This document shows positions 35,180-44,909 of a DNA stretch of 64,000 nucleotides, one piece after another. Source of the DNA: Azohydromonas lata NBRC 102462. GTDB taxonomy: Bacteria > Pseudomonadota > Gammaproteobacteria > Burkholderiales > Burkholderiaceae_C. The position numbers and the translations under genes were made by a program. The notes under the pieces were generated by a model that did not search any database, had not been told where the DNA came from, and worked only from the letters and a program-made list of their open reading frames with translations. Where the stretch lies: NCBI RefSeq assembly GCF_001571085.1, contig NZ_BCTC01000008.1:44134-108133 (forward strand), in the 5' to 3' direction. The stretch's first letter is position 1; each line of letters opens with the position of its first letter.

Positions 35180-38100
35180 CGACGTGAACCGCACCACGGG
35201 GCCGACTCCCGGCGAGGCCACCGAGCGGGCACGCCGCCACGCGCTGCGCCTGGCGCTGGCCTATGGCGCCCTGGGCTCGGCCTGGATCTGGGGGTCGGAC
35301 TGGCTGCTGGCGCAACTGCGCCTGGAGCCGGACTGGCTGCTGCAGTTGAGCGCGCTCAAGGGCTGGATGTTCGTGGGCGTGACGGCGGTGCTGCTGTACA
35401 GGCTGGTGGTGCGCAGCGCCGGGCCCTCGCGCAGCGCCAGCAACACCACGGCGCCGCGCCTGCTGCCGCTGCTGGCCATGACCGTGGTGGTGTCCAGCAT
35501 CACCGGGCTGGTGCTGTTGAGCAACTACGAGGAGCGCCGCAAGGAGCAGGTGCGCCAGATCGAGACGGTGGCCGAGCGCCAGGCCGCGCAGCTCTCCAGC
35601 TGGTTCTCCTACCGCAAGTCGCAGGCCCGCTTCGTGCGCTCCAGCCCCGTGTACGCCAGCCACTACCAGCGCTGGCGCAACGGCGACACCGAGGCGCTGC
35701 AGCAGTTGCTGCAGCGCGTGTCGGCCATGCGGCTGGCCTTCGGCCACCACGCCGTGATGCTGTACGACGACAGCGGCGAGCTGCTGTCCACCGAGAGCGC
35801 GCAGCCCGGCGAGGACAGCGAGGGGCTGCAGGCCGTGGTGCAGCAGGCGCTGGCCAGCGGCGACATCCTGCAGCACACCAGCCTGGACCCGCCCACCGGC
35901 ACGCCGTGGCTGGACATGGTGGTGCCGCTGGTGGGCCAGGGCGCTCCGGCGCAGCTGGCCGTGGTGCTGCGCGTGGACCTGGGCGACTCGCTGCTGGACA
36001 TGCTGGGCGGCTGGGCCACGGACACGCGCAGCGGCCGCTCGCTGCTGCTGCGCCGCCAGGGCGACGTGCTCACCAACCAGCTCGACGGCCAGGCGCTGCC
36101 GATGTCCACGCCGCAACTGCTGGCCGGGCGCGCGCTGGCGGGCACGCTGCCCTTTGGGCGCGGCGCCGCGGGCACGGACTTCCGCGGCGTGCCGGTGTTC
36201 GGCGCCGTGCGCCCGGTGGACGGCGGCGACTGGGTGCTGGTGGCGCAGATCGACCAGGCCGAGCTGCGCGCCCATTCGCTGGGCAACTCCGCCTGGATAC
36301 TGGCCACCGGCGCCATGGCGCTGCTGGGCACGGGCGCGGCCATGGTGCTGCTGCGCGAGCGCCGCGCGCTCAACGCCGCGCACGTCGAGCGCGAGGAGCA
36401 GGCCAAGCAGTTGCGCGCGCTGTCGCTGGTGCGCGCCATCGCCGAGGGCTCCAACGACGCCATCTACGCCAAGGACCTGCAGGGCCGCTACCTGCTCTGC
36501 AACGGCGAGGCCAGCCGCGTGCTGGGCGTCACGCCCGCGCAAGTGCTGGGCACGCTGGACAGCGACCACATGCCCGCCGCGCAGGCCGCCGTGCTGCGCG
36601 CCAACGACGCGCAGGTCGTCAGCGAAGGCCGCGTGCGCCCCTACGACGAGGAGTACGTCACCGCCCAGGGCGTCTTCACCTACCTCGCCACCAAGGGCCC
36701 GCTGCGCGACGAGCACGGCCAGGTCATAGGCATGTTCGGCATCGCGCGCGACATCACCGAGCGCAAGCGCGCGGAGCTGGCGCTGCGCGAGGCCAACGAG
36801 CTGGTGCAGGCCGTCACGGACTCGGTGCTGGACCACATGGCCGTGCTCGACCGTGACGGCATCATCGTCAAGGTCAACGCCGCCTGGGCCCGCTTTGCCC
36901 AGGACAACGGCGGCGGCGGCAACGTCCTGGGCCACAGCTACCTGGCCCTGTGCCGCGCGGCCGAGGGACCGCAGGCCGGCGAGGCCGCCTGCGCCGCCGC
37001 CGGCATCGAGGCCGTGCTGCAGGGCCGGCTGCCGAGCTTCTCGCGCGAGTACCCCTGCCACTCGCCGCAGCGCATGCGCTGGTTCCTCATGACCGTCACG
37101 CCGCTGAACACGGCCGCCGGCGGCGCCGTGGTGGTGCACAGCGACATCACCGAACGCTGGGAGGCCCAGGAGCAGTTGCGCAAGCTCTCGCTGGCCGTGG
37201 AGCAAAGCCCCATGGGCATCGCCATCCGCGACACGGCCGGGCGCATCGAGTACGTCAACGGCGCCTTCACCCACATCACCGGCTTCGAGCGCGACGAGGC
37301 GGTGGGCCGCCTCATTCACTCGCTGCAGCCGCGGCGCGTGCCGGCGCTGCGCAAGCGCATGCTGTGGCAGGCCATGGAGCGCGGCGAGATCTGGTCCGGC
37401 GAGTTCCGCTGCCAGCGCAAGAACGGCGAGCACTACGACGAGCTCGTCCGCGCCGCGCCCATACGCCAGGCCGACGGCAGCATCACGCACCACCTCTGGA
37501 TCGTCGAGGACGTGACGGAGAAGAAGCGCACCGCCGCCGAGCTCGACCGCCACCGCCACCGGCTGCAGGAGCTGGTGGACGAGCGCACGCAGCAGCTGCA
37601 GCAGGCCAACGCCGAGCTCGTGCGCGCGCGCGACCGCGCCGACGCGGCCAACGAGGCCAAGAGCGCCTTCCTGGCCAACATGAGCCACGAGATACGCACG
37701 CCGCTCAACGCCATCCTGGGCCTGACGCACCTGCTGCGCCGCGACGTGGTGGACGCGCTGCAGGCCGAGCGGCTCTCGCGCATCGGCACGGCCGCCGGCC
37801 ACCTGCTGCAGGTCATCAGCGACATCCTGGACCTCTCCAAGATCGAGGCCGGGCGCCTGGAGCTGGAGGAAACGGGCTTTTCGCTGCGCGCGCTGCTCGA
37901 AGGCAGCCGCGCCCTGGTGGACGAGGCCGCGCGCGCCAAGGGCCTGCGGCTGACGGTGGACGTGCAGGACGTGCCCGACGCGCTGCTGGGCGACCCGACA
38001 CGGGTGTCGCAGGCGCTGCTCAACCTGCTGAGCAACGCGGTGAAGTTCACCGAGCGCGGCCACATCGACGTGCACGCGCAACTGCTGGAGCGCGGCGCGC

Positions 38101-39548
38101 AGGGGCTGCTGCTGCGCATGAGCGTGCGCGACACGGGCAAGGGCATCGCGCCGGACAAGCTGGAGCATCTCTTCGGCGCCTTCGTCCAGGAGGACGCCTC
38201 CACCACGCGGCGCTTCGGCGGCACGGGGCTGGGCCTGGCCATCACGCAGCGCCTGGCGGTGATGATGGGCGGCGAGGCCGGCGCCAGCAGCGAGCCCGGC
38301 GTGGGCAGCGAGTTCTGGTTCACCGTGCGCGTGCGCGAGGGGCAGCAGGACCTGCCGCCCACCGACGTGCCGCACGTGGAGCAGGAGGCCGATGCCGACA
38401 CCGTGCGCTGGCGCTGCGGCGGCGCGCGCGTGCTGCTGGCCGAGGACGACCCCATCAGCCAGGGCCTGTCGCTGGAGCTGCTGCATTGGGCCGGGCTGGA
38501 GGTGGACCTGGCCGACGACGGCCGCCAGGCCGTGCAGGCCGCCGAGACCGGCGACTACGCGCTCATCCTCATGGACATGCAGATGCCCAACATGAACGGG
38601 CTGGAGGCGGCGCGGCGCATCCGCGCGCTGCCGCGGCACAGCGCCACGCCCATCCTGGCCATGACGGCGGCAGCCTTCACCGAGGACCGCGCCGCCTGCC
38701 TGGAGGCCGGCATGAACGACCACGTGCCCAAGCCCGTGGACCCGCCGCGCCTGTTCGCCGCGCTGCTGCGCTGGCTGCCCATGACCCACCCGCAGGGCGC
38801 CGCCGAGGCCGCGCCGCCGAGCCCGACCGACGCCACGGACCAGGCCGAGGCCGAGGCCGTGCCGTCGGTGCCCGCCATTCCCGGCCTGGACGCCTCGCTG
38901 GCGCTGCGCTACTTGGGCGGCCAGGCCACGCTCTACCGCCGCGTGCTGGAGCAGTTCCTGCACCACTACGGCGCGCGGCTGCCGCTGGCACGGCGCGCCC
39001 TGGCCACCGGCGACATGGCCGGGCTCAAGTCGCTCACGCACATCCTGTGGGGTTCGGCCGAGCCCATAGGCGCGGCCTCGCTGGCGCGGCGCGCACGCGC
39101 GCTGGACCGCGCGCTGGCCGAAGGCGCCTCGGCGCAAACGCTGCACGCCACCGGGCAGGCGCTGCTGGACGAGCTGGAGCAGTTGCTCTCGGCCATAGGC
39201 CAGGCGCTGGACCTGGCCCGCCCCGGCACGGCGGCGTCCGCGGCGGACGGCGGCGCGGCGGAGCCCGTCGCGCCGGCGCCGGCGCTGCTGCAGTCGCTGC
39301 GGCGGCTTGCCGAGCTGCTGCGCTTGGGCGAGTACCGCGCCGTGGCGCAGTGGCGCGAGCTGGCGCCCGCGCTGCGCCGCAGCAGCGTCGCCGTGGCGGC
39401 GGAGATGGACTCGCGGCTGCTGGACTTCGACTTCGAGGGCGCGCTGGCCGTGCTGGAGGCGTTCGTGGCCGGCGCCGGCGGCGACGCGCCGGGCGGCGAG
39501 CCGGCCGCCCCGCAGCCGCGCCACGAGGACACGGCGCTGGAGCTGTAG
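35160..39548 (+). CDS. Membrane hybrid histidine kinase (sensor, multiple PAS, HisKA, HATPase, REC, Hpt)
   Basis: 1,462-aa tripartite kinase. Two transmembrane segments near residues 45-85 and 100-120 precede a large extracytoplasmic sensor (about 125-370), a third segment (about 375-400), and three PAS domains (about 420-530, 545-660, 670-790). Then come HisKA ([11 protein letters not shown], His843), HATPase ([15 protein letters not shown]), a receiver (Asp1139 in [11 protein letters not shown]) and a C-terminal Hpt with THILWGSA (His1294). The ATG at 35160 overlaps the HD-GYP stop by 20 bp; a GTG at 35184, 4 bp after that stop, is an alternative start. Cognate HD-GYP partner inferred from overlap. 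Confidence 0.9.
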   Translation: MRWPRADDVNRTTGPTPGEATERARRHALRLALAYGALGSAWIWGSDWLLAQLRLEPDWLLQLSALKGWMFVGVTAVLLYRLVVRSAGPSRSASNTTAPRLLPLLAMTVVVSSITGLVLLSNYEERRKEQVRQIETVAERQAAQLSSWFSYRKSQARFVRSSPVYASHYQRWRNGDTEALQQLLQRVSAMRLAFGHHAVMLYDDSGELLSTESAQPGEDSEGLQAVVQQALASGDILQHTSLDPPTGTPWLDMVVPLVGQGAPAQLAVVLRVDLGDSLLDMLGGWATDTRSGRSLLLRRQGDVLTNQLDGQALPMSTPQLLAGRALAGTLPFGRGAAGTDFRGVPVFGAVRPVDGGDWVLVAQIDQAELRAHSLGNSAWILATGAMALLGTGAAMVLLRERRALNAAHVEREEQAKQLRALSLVRAIAEGSNDAIYAKDLQGRYLLCNGEASRVLGVTPAQVLGTLDSDHMPAAQAAVLRANDAQVVSEGRVRPYDEEYVTAQGVFTYLATKGPLRDEHGQVIGMFGIARDITERKRAELALREANELVQAVTDSVLDHMAVLDRDGIIVKVNAAWARFAQDNGGGGNVLGHSYLALCRAAEGPQAGEAACAAAGIEAVLQGRLPSFSREYPCHSPQRMRWFLMTVTPLNTAAGGAVVVHSDITERWEAQEQLRKLSLAVEQSPMGIAIRDTAGRIEYVNGAFTHITGFERDEAVGRLIHSLQPRRVPALRKRMLWQAMERGEIWSGEFRCQRKNGEHYDELVRAAPIRQADGSITHHLWIVEDVTEKKRTAAELDRHRHRLQELVDERTQQLQQANAELVRARDRADAANEAKSAFLANMSHEIRTPLNAILGLTHLLRRDVVDALQAERLSRIGTAAGHLLQVISDILDLSKIEAGRLELEETGFSLRALLEGSRALVDEAARAKGLRLTVDVQDVPDALLGDPTRVSQALLNLLSNAVKFTERGHIDVHAQLLERGAQGLLLRMSVRDTGKGIAPDKLEHLFGAFVQEDASTTRRFGGTGLGLAITQRLAVMMGGEAGASSEPGVGSEFWFTVRVREGQQDLPPTDVPHVEQEADADTVRWRCGGARVLLAEDDPISQGLSLELLHWAGLEVDLADDGRQAVQAAETGDYALILMDMQMPNMNGLEAARRIRALPRHSATPILAMTAAAFTEDRAACLEAGMNDHVPKPVDPPRLFAALLRWLPMTHPQGAAEAAPPSPTDATDQAEAEAVPSVPAIPGLDASLALRYLGGQATLYRRVLEQFLHHYGARLPLARRALATGDMAGLKSLTHILWGSAEPIGAASLARRARALDRALAEGASAQTLHATGQALLDELEQLLSAIGQALDLARPGTAASAADGGAAEPVAPAPALLQSLRRLAELLRLGEYRAVAQWRELAPALRRSSVAVAAEMDSRLLDFDFEGALAVLEAFVAGAGGDAPGGEPAAPQPRHEDTALEL

Positions 39549-39638
39549 GCGCCTGGCGGCCGCCGCCGCGGCGGCAACCCGACGGCGCGCGGGCCAGCGC
39601 CAGGGGGCCGGGCCGGCACCTCCACGCCGCCCACGCCT

Positions 39639-40682
39639 TCAATCCACCCGCACCGCCACCTTGCCGAACTGCGCGCCGGACGCCAGCCGGTCCAGCGCGG
39701 CGTGCACGTCGTCCAGCGCCCAGGTCGAATCGATCACCGGGCGGATGGCGCCGCCCGCGCAGGCCTGGAGCAGCGCGCCCATCTCGTGCAGGTCGCCCAG
39801 GGTGGAGCCCAGGATCTGCAACTGGCGGATGAAGATGCGGCGCAGGTCCGCCGGCGGCTGGTCGCCGCTGGTGGCGCCGCAGGTGACGATGCGCCCGCCG
39901 CGCACCACCGCGCGCAGGGCCGCACCCCACACGGCCGCGCCCACGTTCTCGATGACCACGTCCACGCCGCGCCCCGCGGTGAGCGCCAGCACGGCCTTGG
40001 CCACGTCCTCGCGCTCGCCGTTGACGGCGTGGTCCGCGCCCAGGGCCAGGGCCCGCTGCAGCTTGGCGTCGTCGCGCGAGGTGACGATGGCCCGCGCCCC
40101 CGCCCACTTGGCCAGTTGCAGCGCCGCCAGCGACACGCCGCCGCCCACGCCGAAGACCAGCACCGTCTCCCACGGCCGGAGCCGGGCCTTGGTGAAGAGC
40201 ATGCGCCAGGCCGTGAGGTGGTTGACGCCCAGCGCCGCGGCCTCCTCGAAACCGAAGCCCTGCGGCATGGGAAACACGTTGCGCGCGGGCAGCGACACGT
40301 ATTGCGCCAGCGTCCCGTCGCGGTGCTCGCCCAGGTAGGACACGCTGGGGCACAGCACGCCCTCGCCGCGGGCGCAGAACTCGCAGCGAGCGCAACTGAT
40401 GCCCGGGTGCAGCAGCACCGCCTGGCCCACGCGCAGCAGCGGCTCGTCCTCGCCGACCGCCTCCACCGTGCCCGCGCCGTCGATGCCCATGATCTGCGGC
40501 AGCCGGTGCGTGATGCCCGCGCCGCTGTCGCGCATGTACAGGTCCACGCGGTTGAGCGTGGCCGCGCGCAGCCGCACCAGCACCTCGCCGGGGCCGCGCC
40601 GCGGGCGTGGGCGCGGGCCCACGCTCACCACCTCGTTGCCGCCATGGCCGGTGATGCACGCGGCCTTCATCGTGTCGTTCAC
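39639..40682 (-). CDS. Zinc-binding alcohol dehydrogenase/quinone oxidoreductase family protein
   Basis: 347-aa MDR-superfamily oxidoreductase. GroES-like half: MGIDGAGTVEAVG, HPGISCARCEFCARGEGVLC with four structural-zinc cysteines. Rossmann half: VLVFGVGGGVSLAALQLAKWAGA and TSRDDAKLQRALALGADHAVN. The substrate is unknown; the catalytic zinc site is less certain because the usual Cys near residue 38 is replaced (TLNRVDLYMRD), typical of zinc-dependent-like quinone oxidoreductases. GTG at 40682 is preferred: AGGAG lies 5 nt upstream, against 17 nt for the ATG at 40670. Confidence 0.88.
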   Translation of the reverse strand: MNDTMKAACITGHGGNEVVSVGPRPRPRRGPGEVLVRLRAATLNRVDLYMRDSGAGITHRLPQIMGIDGAGTVEAVGEDEPLLRVGQAVLLHPGISCARCEFCARGEGVLCPSVSYLGEHRDGTLAQYVSLPARNVFPMPQGFGFEEAAALGVNHLTAWRMLFTKARLRPWETVLVFGVGGGVSLAALQLAKWAGARAIVTSRDDAKLQRALALGADHAVNGEREDVAKAVLALTAGRGVDVVIENVGAAVWGAALRAVVRGGRIVTCGATSGDQPPADLRRIFIRQLQILGSTLGDLHEMGALLQACAGGAIRPVIDSTWALDDVHAALDRLASGAQFGKVAVRVD

Positions 40683-40766
40683 GGGGACTCCTGCAGGATG
40701 GGGAGCCGCATGATGCGCCGAGCGCCGCGGGACGGCGGCCGGTTGCGGGCCGGCTTCAGGCCCGCT

Positions 40767-43196
40767 TCAGGCCTGGGTCAGCGCCGGGCGCGGCGGCGGG
40801 GGCGGTGCGTTGAACTCGCCCAACTGCTGCGGGCGGCCGAAGTGGTAGCCCTGCACGTGGTCCACGCCCACGCTTTTCAGCAGGGCCAGGGTCTCGGGGT
40901 CCTCGACCATCTCGGCGATGGTCGTCTTGTTCAGGCCCTTGGCCACGTCCACGATGGCGCGGACGAAGACGAGGTCGTTGCGGTCGCGCGCGAGGTTGCG
41001 CACGAACAGGCCGTCGATCTTGAGCACGTCCGCGGGCAGGTGCTTCATGTAGGCGAAGGAGGCGAAGCCGCTGCCGAAGTCGTCCAGGCACACGCGGCAG
41101 CCCAGGCCGTGGAGCTGGGCGATGAGGTTTTGCGCGTCCTTGAGGTCGCCCACGGCGGCGGTTTCGGTGAGCTCCACCAGCAGCCGCTGGGGCTCCACGC
41201 GGTGGCGGCGCAGCTCGTTTTCGATGTGCCGCGGCAGCCCCGGATCGTCGAAGGAGCGGCCGGAGATGTTGATGGCGATGGCCGGCACCGCCGCGCGCTG
41301 CGCCAGCGTGGCGATGGCGTTGCTGATCACCCAGCGGTCGATCTCGCGGATGAGGCCGCTGCGCTCGGCGTGCGGGATGAACTGCCCCGGGTTGATGAGC
41401 CGCTCGGGGTCGGCCTCGTCGCGCAGGCGCAGCAGCAGCTCGTAGTGCTGGAGCTGGCCGCTTTGCGTGTCGAACACGCCCTGGAAGACGGGGACCAGGA
41501 GCTGCTGGTCCAGCGCGCGGCGCAGCCGCTCGTTCCAGCCGATGCGGGCGAGCTTCTCGTCGGTGCCGTCGCGGTCGCGGTCGTAGAGCTGCCAGCCGTT
41601 CTTGCCGGCCTCCTTGGCCTGGTACATGGCCGCGTCGGCGCGGGCCACGAGCTCGTCGGGGTTGTCGCCGTGCTCGGGGAAGAGCGCGATGCCCAGGCTG
41701 GAGGTCAGCCGCAGGCTCTGGCCGCGGAAGGCCACGGGCAGCCGCGCAATGGCCTGCACGATGCGGTCGGAGAGCGCCTGCAGCATCTCCGGCCCCTCGG
41801 CCTCGCAGATCAGCGCGAACTCGTCGCCGCCCAGGCGGACGAAGAACTCGCTGCGCCGCACCAGCGCGCTGACCTCGGTGGCCACCTGCACCAGCACCTT
41901 GTCGCCGGCCTGGTGGCCGTAGCGGTCGTTGATGAGCTTGAACTCGTCCAGGTCGAACAGCAGCAGCGCCACCTGCGTGCCCTGGCGCTGCGCGTTGGCC
42001 AGGCGGCGCTGCAGCTCGTGCTGGAAGGAGCGGCGGTTGTACAGGCCCGTGAGCGGGTCGCGCTCGGCCAGGTACACGAGCTGCTGCGCCGTGCGGCGCT
42101 CGGCGGTGACGTCGCTCAGGATCCACAGGCGGCCCATGGTGTGGCCCTCCTCGTCGCGCACCGGGTGGGCGATGCGGGTGAGCACCGTGCCGTCGGTGAG
42201 CTGCAGCTCCGCGCTCTGGCGCCCCTGGCCCTGGCCGCTGGCGAAGCAGTCGCGCGCCACGCCGCGCGCCGCGGCCAGCGCGGCCAGCACCTGCACGGCG
42301 TGGCCGTCGACCTCGGCGTCCACGTCGATGCCCAGCAGCCGGCACAGCGCGGGGTTGTGGTAGACGATGCGGTCCTGCTCGTCCACGAACAGGATGCCTA
42401 TGGACATGGCCGACAGCAGCGCCGCCAGCCGCGCGTGCTCCGCGCGCGACTGCTCCAGGTAGCACTGCTGCAGCGCGTGCGCCTCCTGCAGCGCCTGCAC
42501 GCGCTCGGCGATGGCGCCGGCCATGGTGTTGAACGCGCGCGTGAGCGTGCCCACCTCGTCGCGGCTGGCCACGCGCAGCCGCACGTCCAGCCCGCCCTCG
42601 GCAATGCGCTGCGCCGCGCCCGTGAGCTCCTTGAGCGGGCGCGTAAGCCAGCGCCCAACGGCCACCAGCAACCCCAGCGAGGCCAGGATGGCCGCCACGC
42701 TGATGGCCACGTTCTGCGCCATCAGGCGCTGCGCCGTGGCGTGCAGCTCCTGCAGCGCGATGCCGAAATGCAGCCGCCCATAGGTCTGTCCGGCCAGCTC
42801 GATGGGCATGTCCACGTCGAAGTGGCCGTCGGCCAGGTCCAGGCGCAGCTCGGTGTCGGCCGTGGGCAGCCGCTGGTGCATGTCCCAGCCCTCGCTGGCG
42901 ATGGGCTTGCCCTCGTCGTCCAGCAGCACGAGGTAGGCGATGGCCTGGGCGCTGCGGCTCTCGCGCAGGATTTCCTGCAGCGTGACGATGTCCTCCTGCG
43001 CCAGCGGCGCGGCCAGCGCGGCGTTGAGCAGCGGCTTGGACTGCTCCACCCGCAGCGCCGCCTGCGCGCGCAGCGTGCTGTCCATGAGCCGCGCGCCGCC
43101 GGCCACCAGCAGGCCCAGCACCACGACTTCCACCAGCACGCACGCGAGGATGATGCGTGCCGACAGCGAGCCCAGCAGCCGCTTGAGACCGCTCAA
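40767..43196 (-). CDS. Membrane GGDEF/EAL protein with HAMP and PAS domains
   Basis: 809-aa c-di-GMP enzyme: transmembrane segment (about 14-36), periplasmic sensor (about 37-160), second transmembrane segment (about 163-183), HAMP (about 184-236), PAS (about 255-370), GGDEF (about 372-540, GGDEF at 456-460), EAL (about 550-795). The inhibitory RxxD site reads RRSE. The EAL signature reads ELLLR (586-590), but the other catalytic residues (LTET, LDDFGSG, LKIDG, AEMVED) are mostly kept. Its TTG start at 43196 overlaps the stop of the PhnD-like gene as TTGA, so the periplasmic binding protein is probably its input. Confidence 0.9.
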   Translation of the reverse strand: MSGLKRLLGSLSARIILACVLVEVVVLGLLVAGGARLMDSTLRAQAALRVEQSKPLLNAALAAPLAQEDIVTLQEILRESRSAQAIAYLVLLDDEGKPIASEGWDMHQRLPTADTELRLDLADGHFDVDMPIELAGQTYGRLHFGIALQELHATAQRLMAQNVAISVAAILASLGLLVAVGRWLTRPLKELTGAAQRIAEGGLDVRLRVASRDEVGTLTRAFNTMAGAIAERVQALQEAHALQQCYLEQSRAEHARLAALLSAMSIGILFVDEQDRIVYHNPALCRLLGIDVDAEVDGHAVQVLAALAAARGVARDCFASGQGQGRQSAELQLTDGTVLTRIAHPVRDEEGHTMGRLWILSDVTAERRTAQQLVYLAERDPLTGLYNRRSFQHELQRRLANAQRQGTQVALLLFDLDEFKLINDRYGHQAGDKVLVQVATEVSALVRRSEFFVRLGGDEFALICEAEGPEMLQALSDRIVQAIARLPVAFRGQSLRLTSSLGIALFPEHGDNPDELVARADAAMYQAKEAGKNGWQLYDRDRDGTDEKLARIGWNERLRRALDQQLLVPVFQGVFDTQSGQLQHYELLLRLRDEADPERLINPGQFIPHAERSGLIREIDRWVISNAIATLAQRAAVPAIAINISGRSFDDPGLPRHIENELRRHRVEPQRLLVELTETAAVGDLKDAQNLIAQLHGLGCRVCLDDFGSGFASFAYMKHLPADVLKIDGLFVRNLARDRNDLVFVRAIVDVAKGLNKTTIAEMVEDPETLALLKSVGVDHVQGYHFGRPQQLGEFNAPPPPPRPALTQA

Positions 43197-44035
43197 CGGG
43201 TGCTCTCCAACTGCGCCTTGAGGTCCGCCACCAGCGGGTCCAGGCTGGCCATGTCGCGCGCGGACAGCGGCGCCAGGCCGCCATGGCCCAGCTCGGCCAC
43301 GAACTTCTGCCCGGCCGGCGTGGCGTTGGCGAACTCCATCATGGTGCGGCGCAGCGCCTCCACCTCCGCCGGCGCCAGCACCGGGCTGGCCATGTACATC
43401 AGCGGCGTGGTGGTGCTCAGCACCGTGATCACGCGCAACTGCTCGGCCGCCGCGGCCGGGATCTGGCGCAGCGTGGTGGACGAGGAGATGGCGGCCATGG
43501 CGTCGCCGCGCTGCACGGCCGCCAGCGAGTTGGCGTGGCTGTTGGTGGTGCGCACCGTGACGTCGCGCCCGGGCACCAGGCCGCGCTCCTTGAGCGCGCG
43601 CTGCCCGGCCAGCGTGAGCGTGGCCAGGGCGTCGGTGGTGGCGATGGTCTGCCCGCGCAGCGAGGCCACGTCCTGCACCGGGCTGTCCTTGAGCGTGACC
43701 AGCAGCACTTCCAGCGAGTTCTGCGCGCGCAGCAGCGGCACGTAGCCCGTCTCCACCTGCGCCAGGCGGCCGAAGGCGGGCGAGGTGGCCACCACGTCGT
43801 ACTCGCGCTTGGCGGTCTTGTCGAGGTAGGTCAGGTAGTCCGGCGCGCTCACCAGCCGCACCGGGCGCTGCAGCGTGCGCTCCAGGTGCTCCTGCAGCGG
43901 CCGGTAGAGCTGCACGATGGCACGCGCGCTCAAGTAGGGCACCACGGCCAGCGTCAGCGGACGCTCGCCGGCCGCCTGCGCGCCGCCGGCCAAGGCCAGC
44001 AGCAGGCTCGTGAACAACTTCAGAAAGGCGCGCAT
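43193..44035 (-). CDS. PhnD-like periplasmic substrate-binding protein
   Basis: 280-aa exported protein of the PhnD/phosphonate-binding family: signal peptide MRAFLKLFTSLLLALAGGAQA, then LAVVPYLSARAIVQLYRPLQ, YDVVATSPAFGRLAQ and TTNSHANSLAAVQRGDAMAA, a motif set seen in PhnD-type binders. No ABC ATPase or permease is nearby. Instead the gene is coupled by a 4-bp overlap to a membrane GGDEF/EAL protein with a periplasmic domain. Role as a ligand-sensing co-receptor rather than a transporter component is inferred from this; the ligand (phosphate, phosphonate or other) is unknown. Confidence 0.88.
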   Translation of the reverse strand: MRAFLKLFTSLLLALAGGAQAAGERPLTLAVVPYLSARAIVQLYRPLQEHLERTLQRPVRLVSAPDYLTYLDKTAKREYDVVATSPAFGRLAQVETGYVPLLRAQNSLEVLLVTLKDSPVQDVASLRGQTIATTDALATLTLAGQRALKERGLVPGRDVTVRTTNSHANSLAAVQRGDAMAAISSSTTLRQIPAAAAEQLRVITVLSTTTPLMYMASPVLAPAEVEALRRTMMEFANATPAGQKFVAELGHGGLAPLSARDMASLDPLVADLKAQLESTR

Positions 44036-44072
44036 CGGTCCCAGGGCCGCGAAGAGGAATGACAACAAGACC

Positions 44073-44087
44073 CCATCACGGTGATGG
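44073..44087. promoter_or_regulatory. 15-bp palindrome upstream of the PhnD-like gene
   Basis: CCATCACGGTGATGG is a perfect 7-1-7 inverted repeat, 38 bp upstream of the PhnD-like start, in the 243-bp gap shared with the divergent spy-type operon. A candidate operator; the binding factor is unknown. Confidence 0.45.
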
Positions 44088-44197
44088 ACGGCCCGCCCCA
44101 CATTGTGGCTGCGGGAAGGCCCCACCAGGCCACCGCCACAAGTTACGCCGTGATACATAGCACGACGCCATTGGGCACGAAGCGGGGGGCGAAGCCC

Positions 44198-44212
44198 TTC
44201 ACGCTTCTTTAC
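44198..44212 (-). promoter_or_regulatory. CpxR-like box upstream of the Spy homologue
   Basis: On the minus strand GTAAAGAAGCGTGAA, that is GTAAA-N5-GTGAA, a direct repeat with the spacing and near-sequence of the CpxR consensus (GTAAA-N5-GTAAA). It lies 66-80 bp upstream of the spy-type ATG, and the OmpR-family regulator encoded next in the operon is the natural candidate to bind it. Match judged by eye. Confidence 0.5.
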
Positions 44213-44278
44213 CCGGGCCACACGGCTGCGCAACGCACGGACCTCAATCTTCAGGCTCCTACTGCGTGGAGCCTTGAA

Positions 44279-44857
44279 ATGAACAAGCAAGCAAGCGTGA
44301 CTTATTCCACTGCCCCAGCGTCCGCGATGCGGCGCACCGCCTGGCGTGCCGGCGCCGCTGCGCTGGTGCTGGCCCTGGCGGGCGCGGCCGGCGGCATGGC
44401 GCAGGCGCAACCCGCGCCGCCGCCGCCCGCGGCCTCCGCGCCCGGGCCGATGGGGGGGCCGATGGGCGGCCCGATGCACGAAGGCCACCGCCATGGCGGC
44501 CCGGGCATGGGCGGCCGCCACATGGAGCGGCTGCTGGAGCGCGTGAACGCCACGCCGGAACAACGCGGCAAGATCCGCGGCATCTTCGATGCCGCCGCGG
44601 CCGACATGCGCACCCAGCGCGACACGCGGCGCCAGTTGCACGAGCAGGGCCTGACGCTGCTGGCCCAGCCCACCATAGACACGGCCGCCGTGGAGCAGCT
44701 GCGCCAGCAGATGCTGGCCCAGCACGACCTGGCCTCCCAGCGCTGGAGCAAGGCCATGGTCGATGCGGCCAACGTGCTCACGCCGCAGCAGCGCACGCAA
44801 CTGGCCGCGCTCATGCGCGAGCACGCAGCACGCGGTCCTGGTGGCCAGCATCGCTGA
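44279..44857 (+). CDS. Spy/CpxP family periplasmic protein
   Basis: 192-aa exported protein: signal peptide to about residue 43 (GMAQA), a Pro/Met/Gly/His-rich linker (GPMGGPMHEGHRHGG) that could bind metal, then a helical domain with two Spy/CpxP-type LTxxQ-like motifs (NATPEQRGKI, LTPQQRTQL). Members act as periplasmic chaperones or as negative regulators of the linked sensor kinase. It heads an operon with an OmpR-type regulator (52 bp downstream) and a sensor kinase, as CpxP accompanies CpxRA. ATG 44279; upstream in-frame codons span the regulatory gap and were excluded. Confidence 0.88.
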   Translation: MNKQASVTYSTAPASAMRRTAWRAGAAALVLALAGAAGGMAQAQPAPPPPAASAPGPMGGPMGGPMHEGHRHGGPGMGGRHMERLLERVNATPEQRGKIRGIFDAAAADMRTQRDTRRQLHEQGLTLLAQPTIDTAAVEQLRQQMLAQHDLASQRWSKAMVDAANVLTPQQRTQLAALMREHAARGPGGQHR

Positions 44858-44909
44858 GGGGGCTATGCTTTCGTGCTCTTCAATACAGAGCCCAAGTAGT
44901 GCCCCTGAC

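Noticed and set aside
34989..39524. A 1,511-codon open frame antisense to the hybrid kinase
   Set aside because: Shadow frame with no motif; the sense strand carries all kinase, receiver and Hpt motifs.
44763..44909. Longer N-terminus for the OmpR-type regulator
   Set aside because: The extra codons lie over the end of the Spy-like gene and read as low-complexity sequence; the receiver domain begins immediately at the ATG at 44910.
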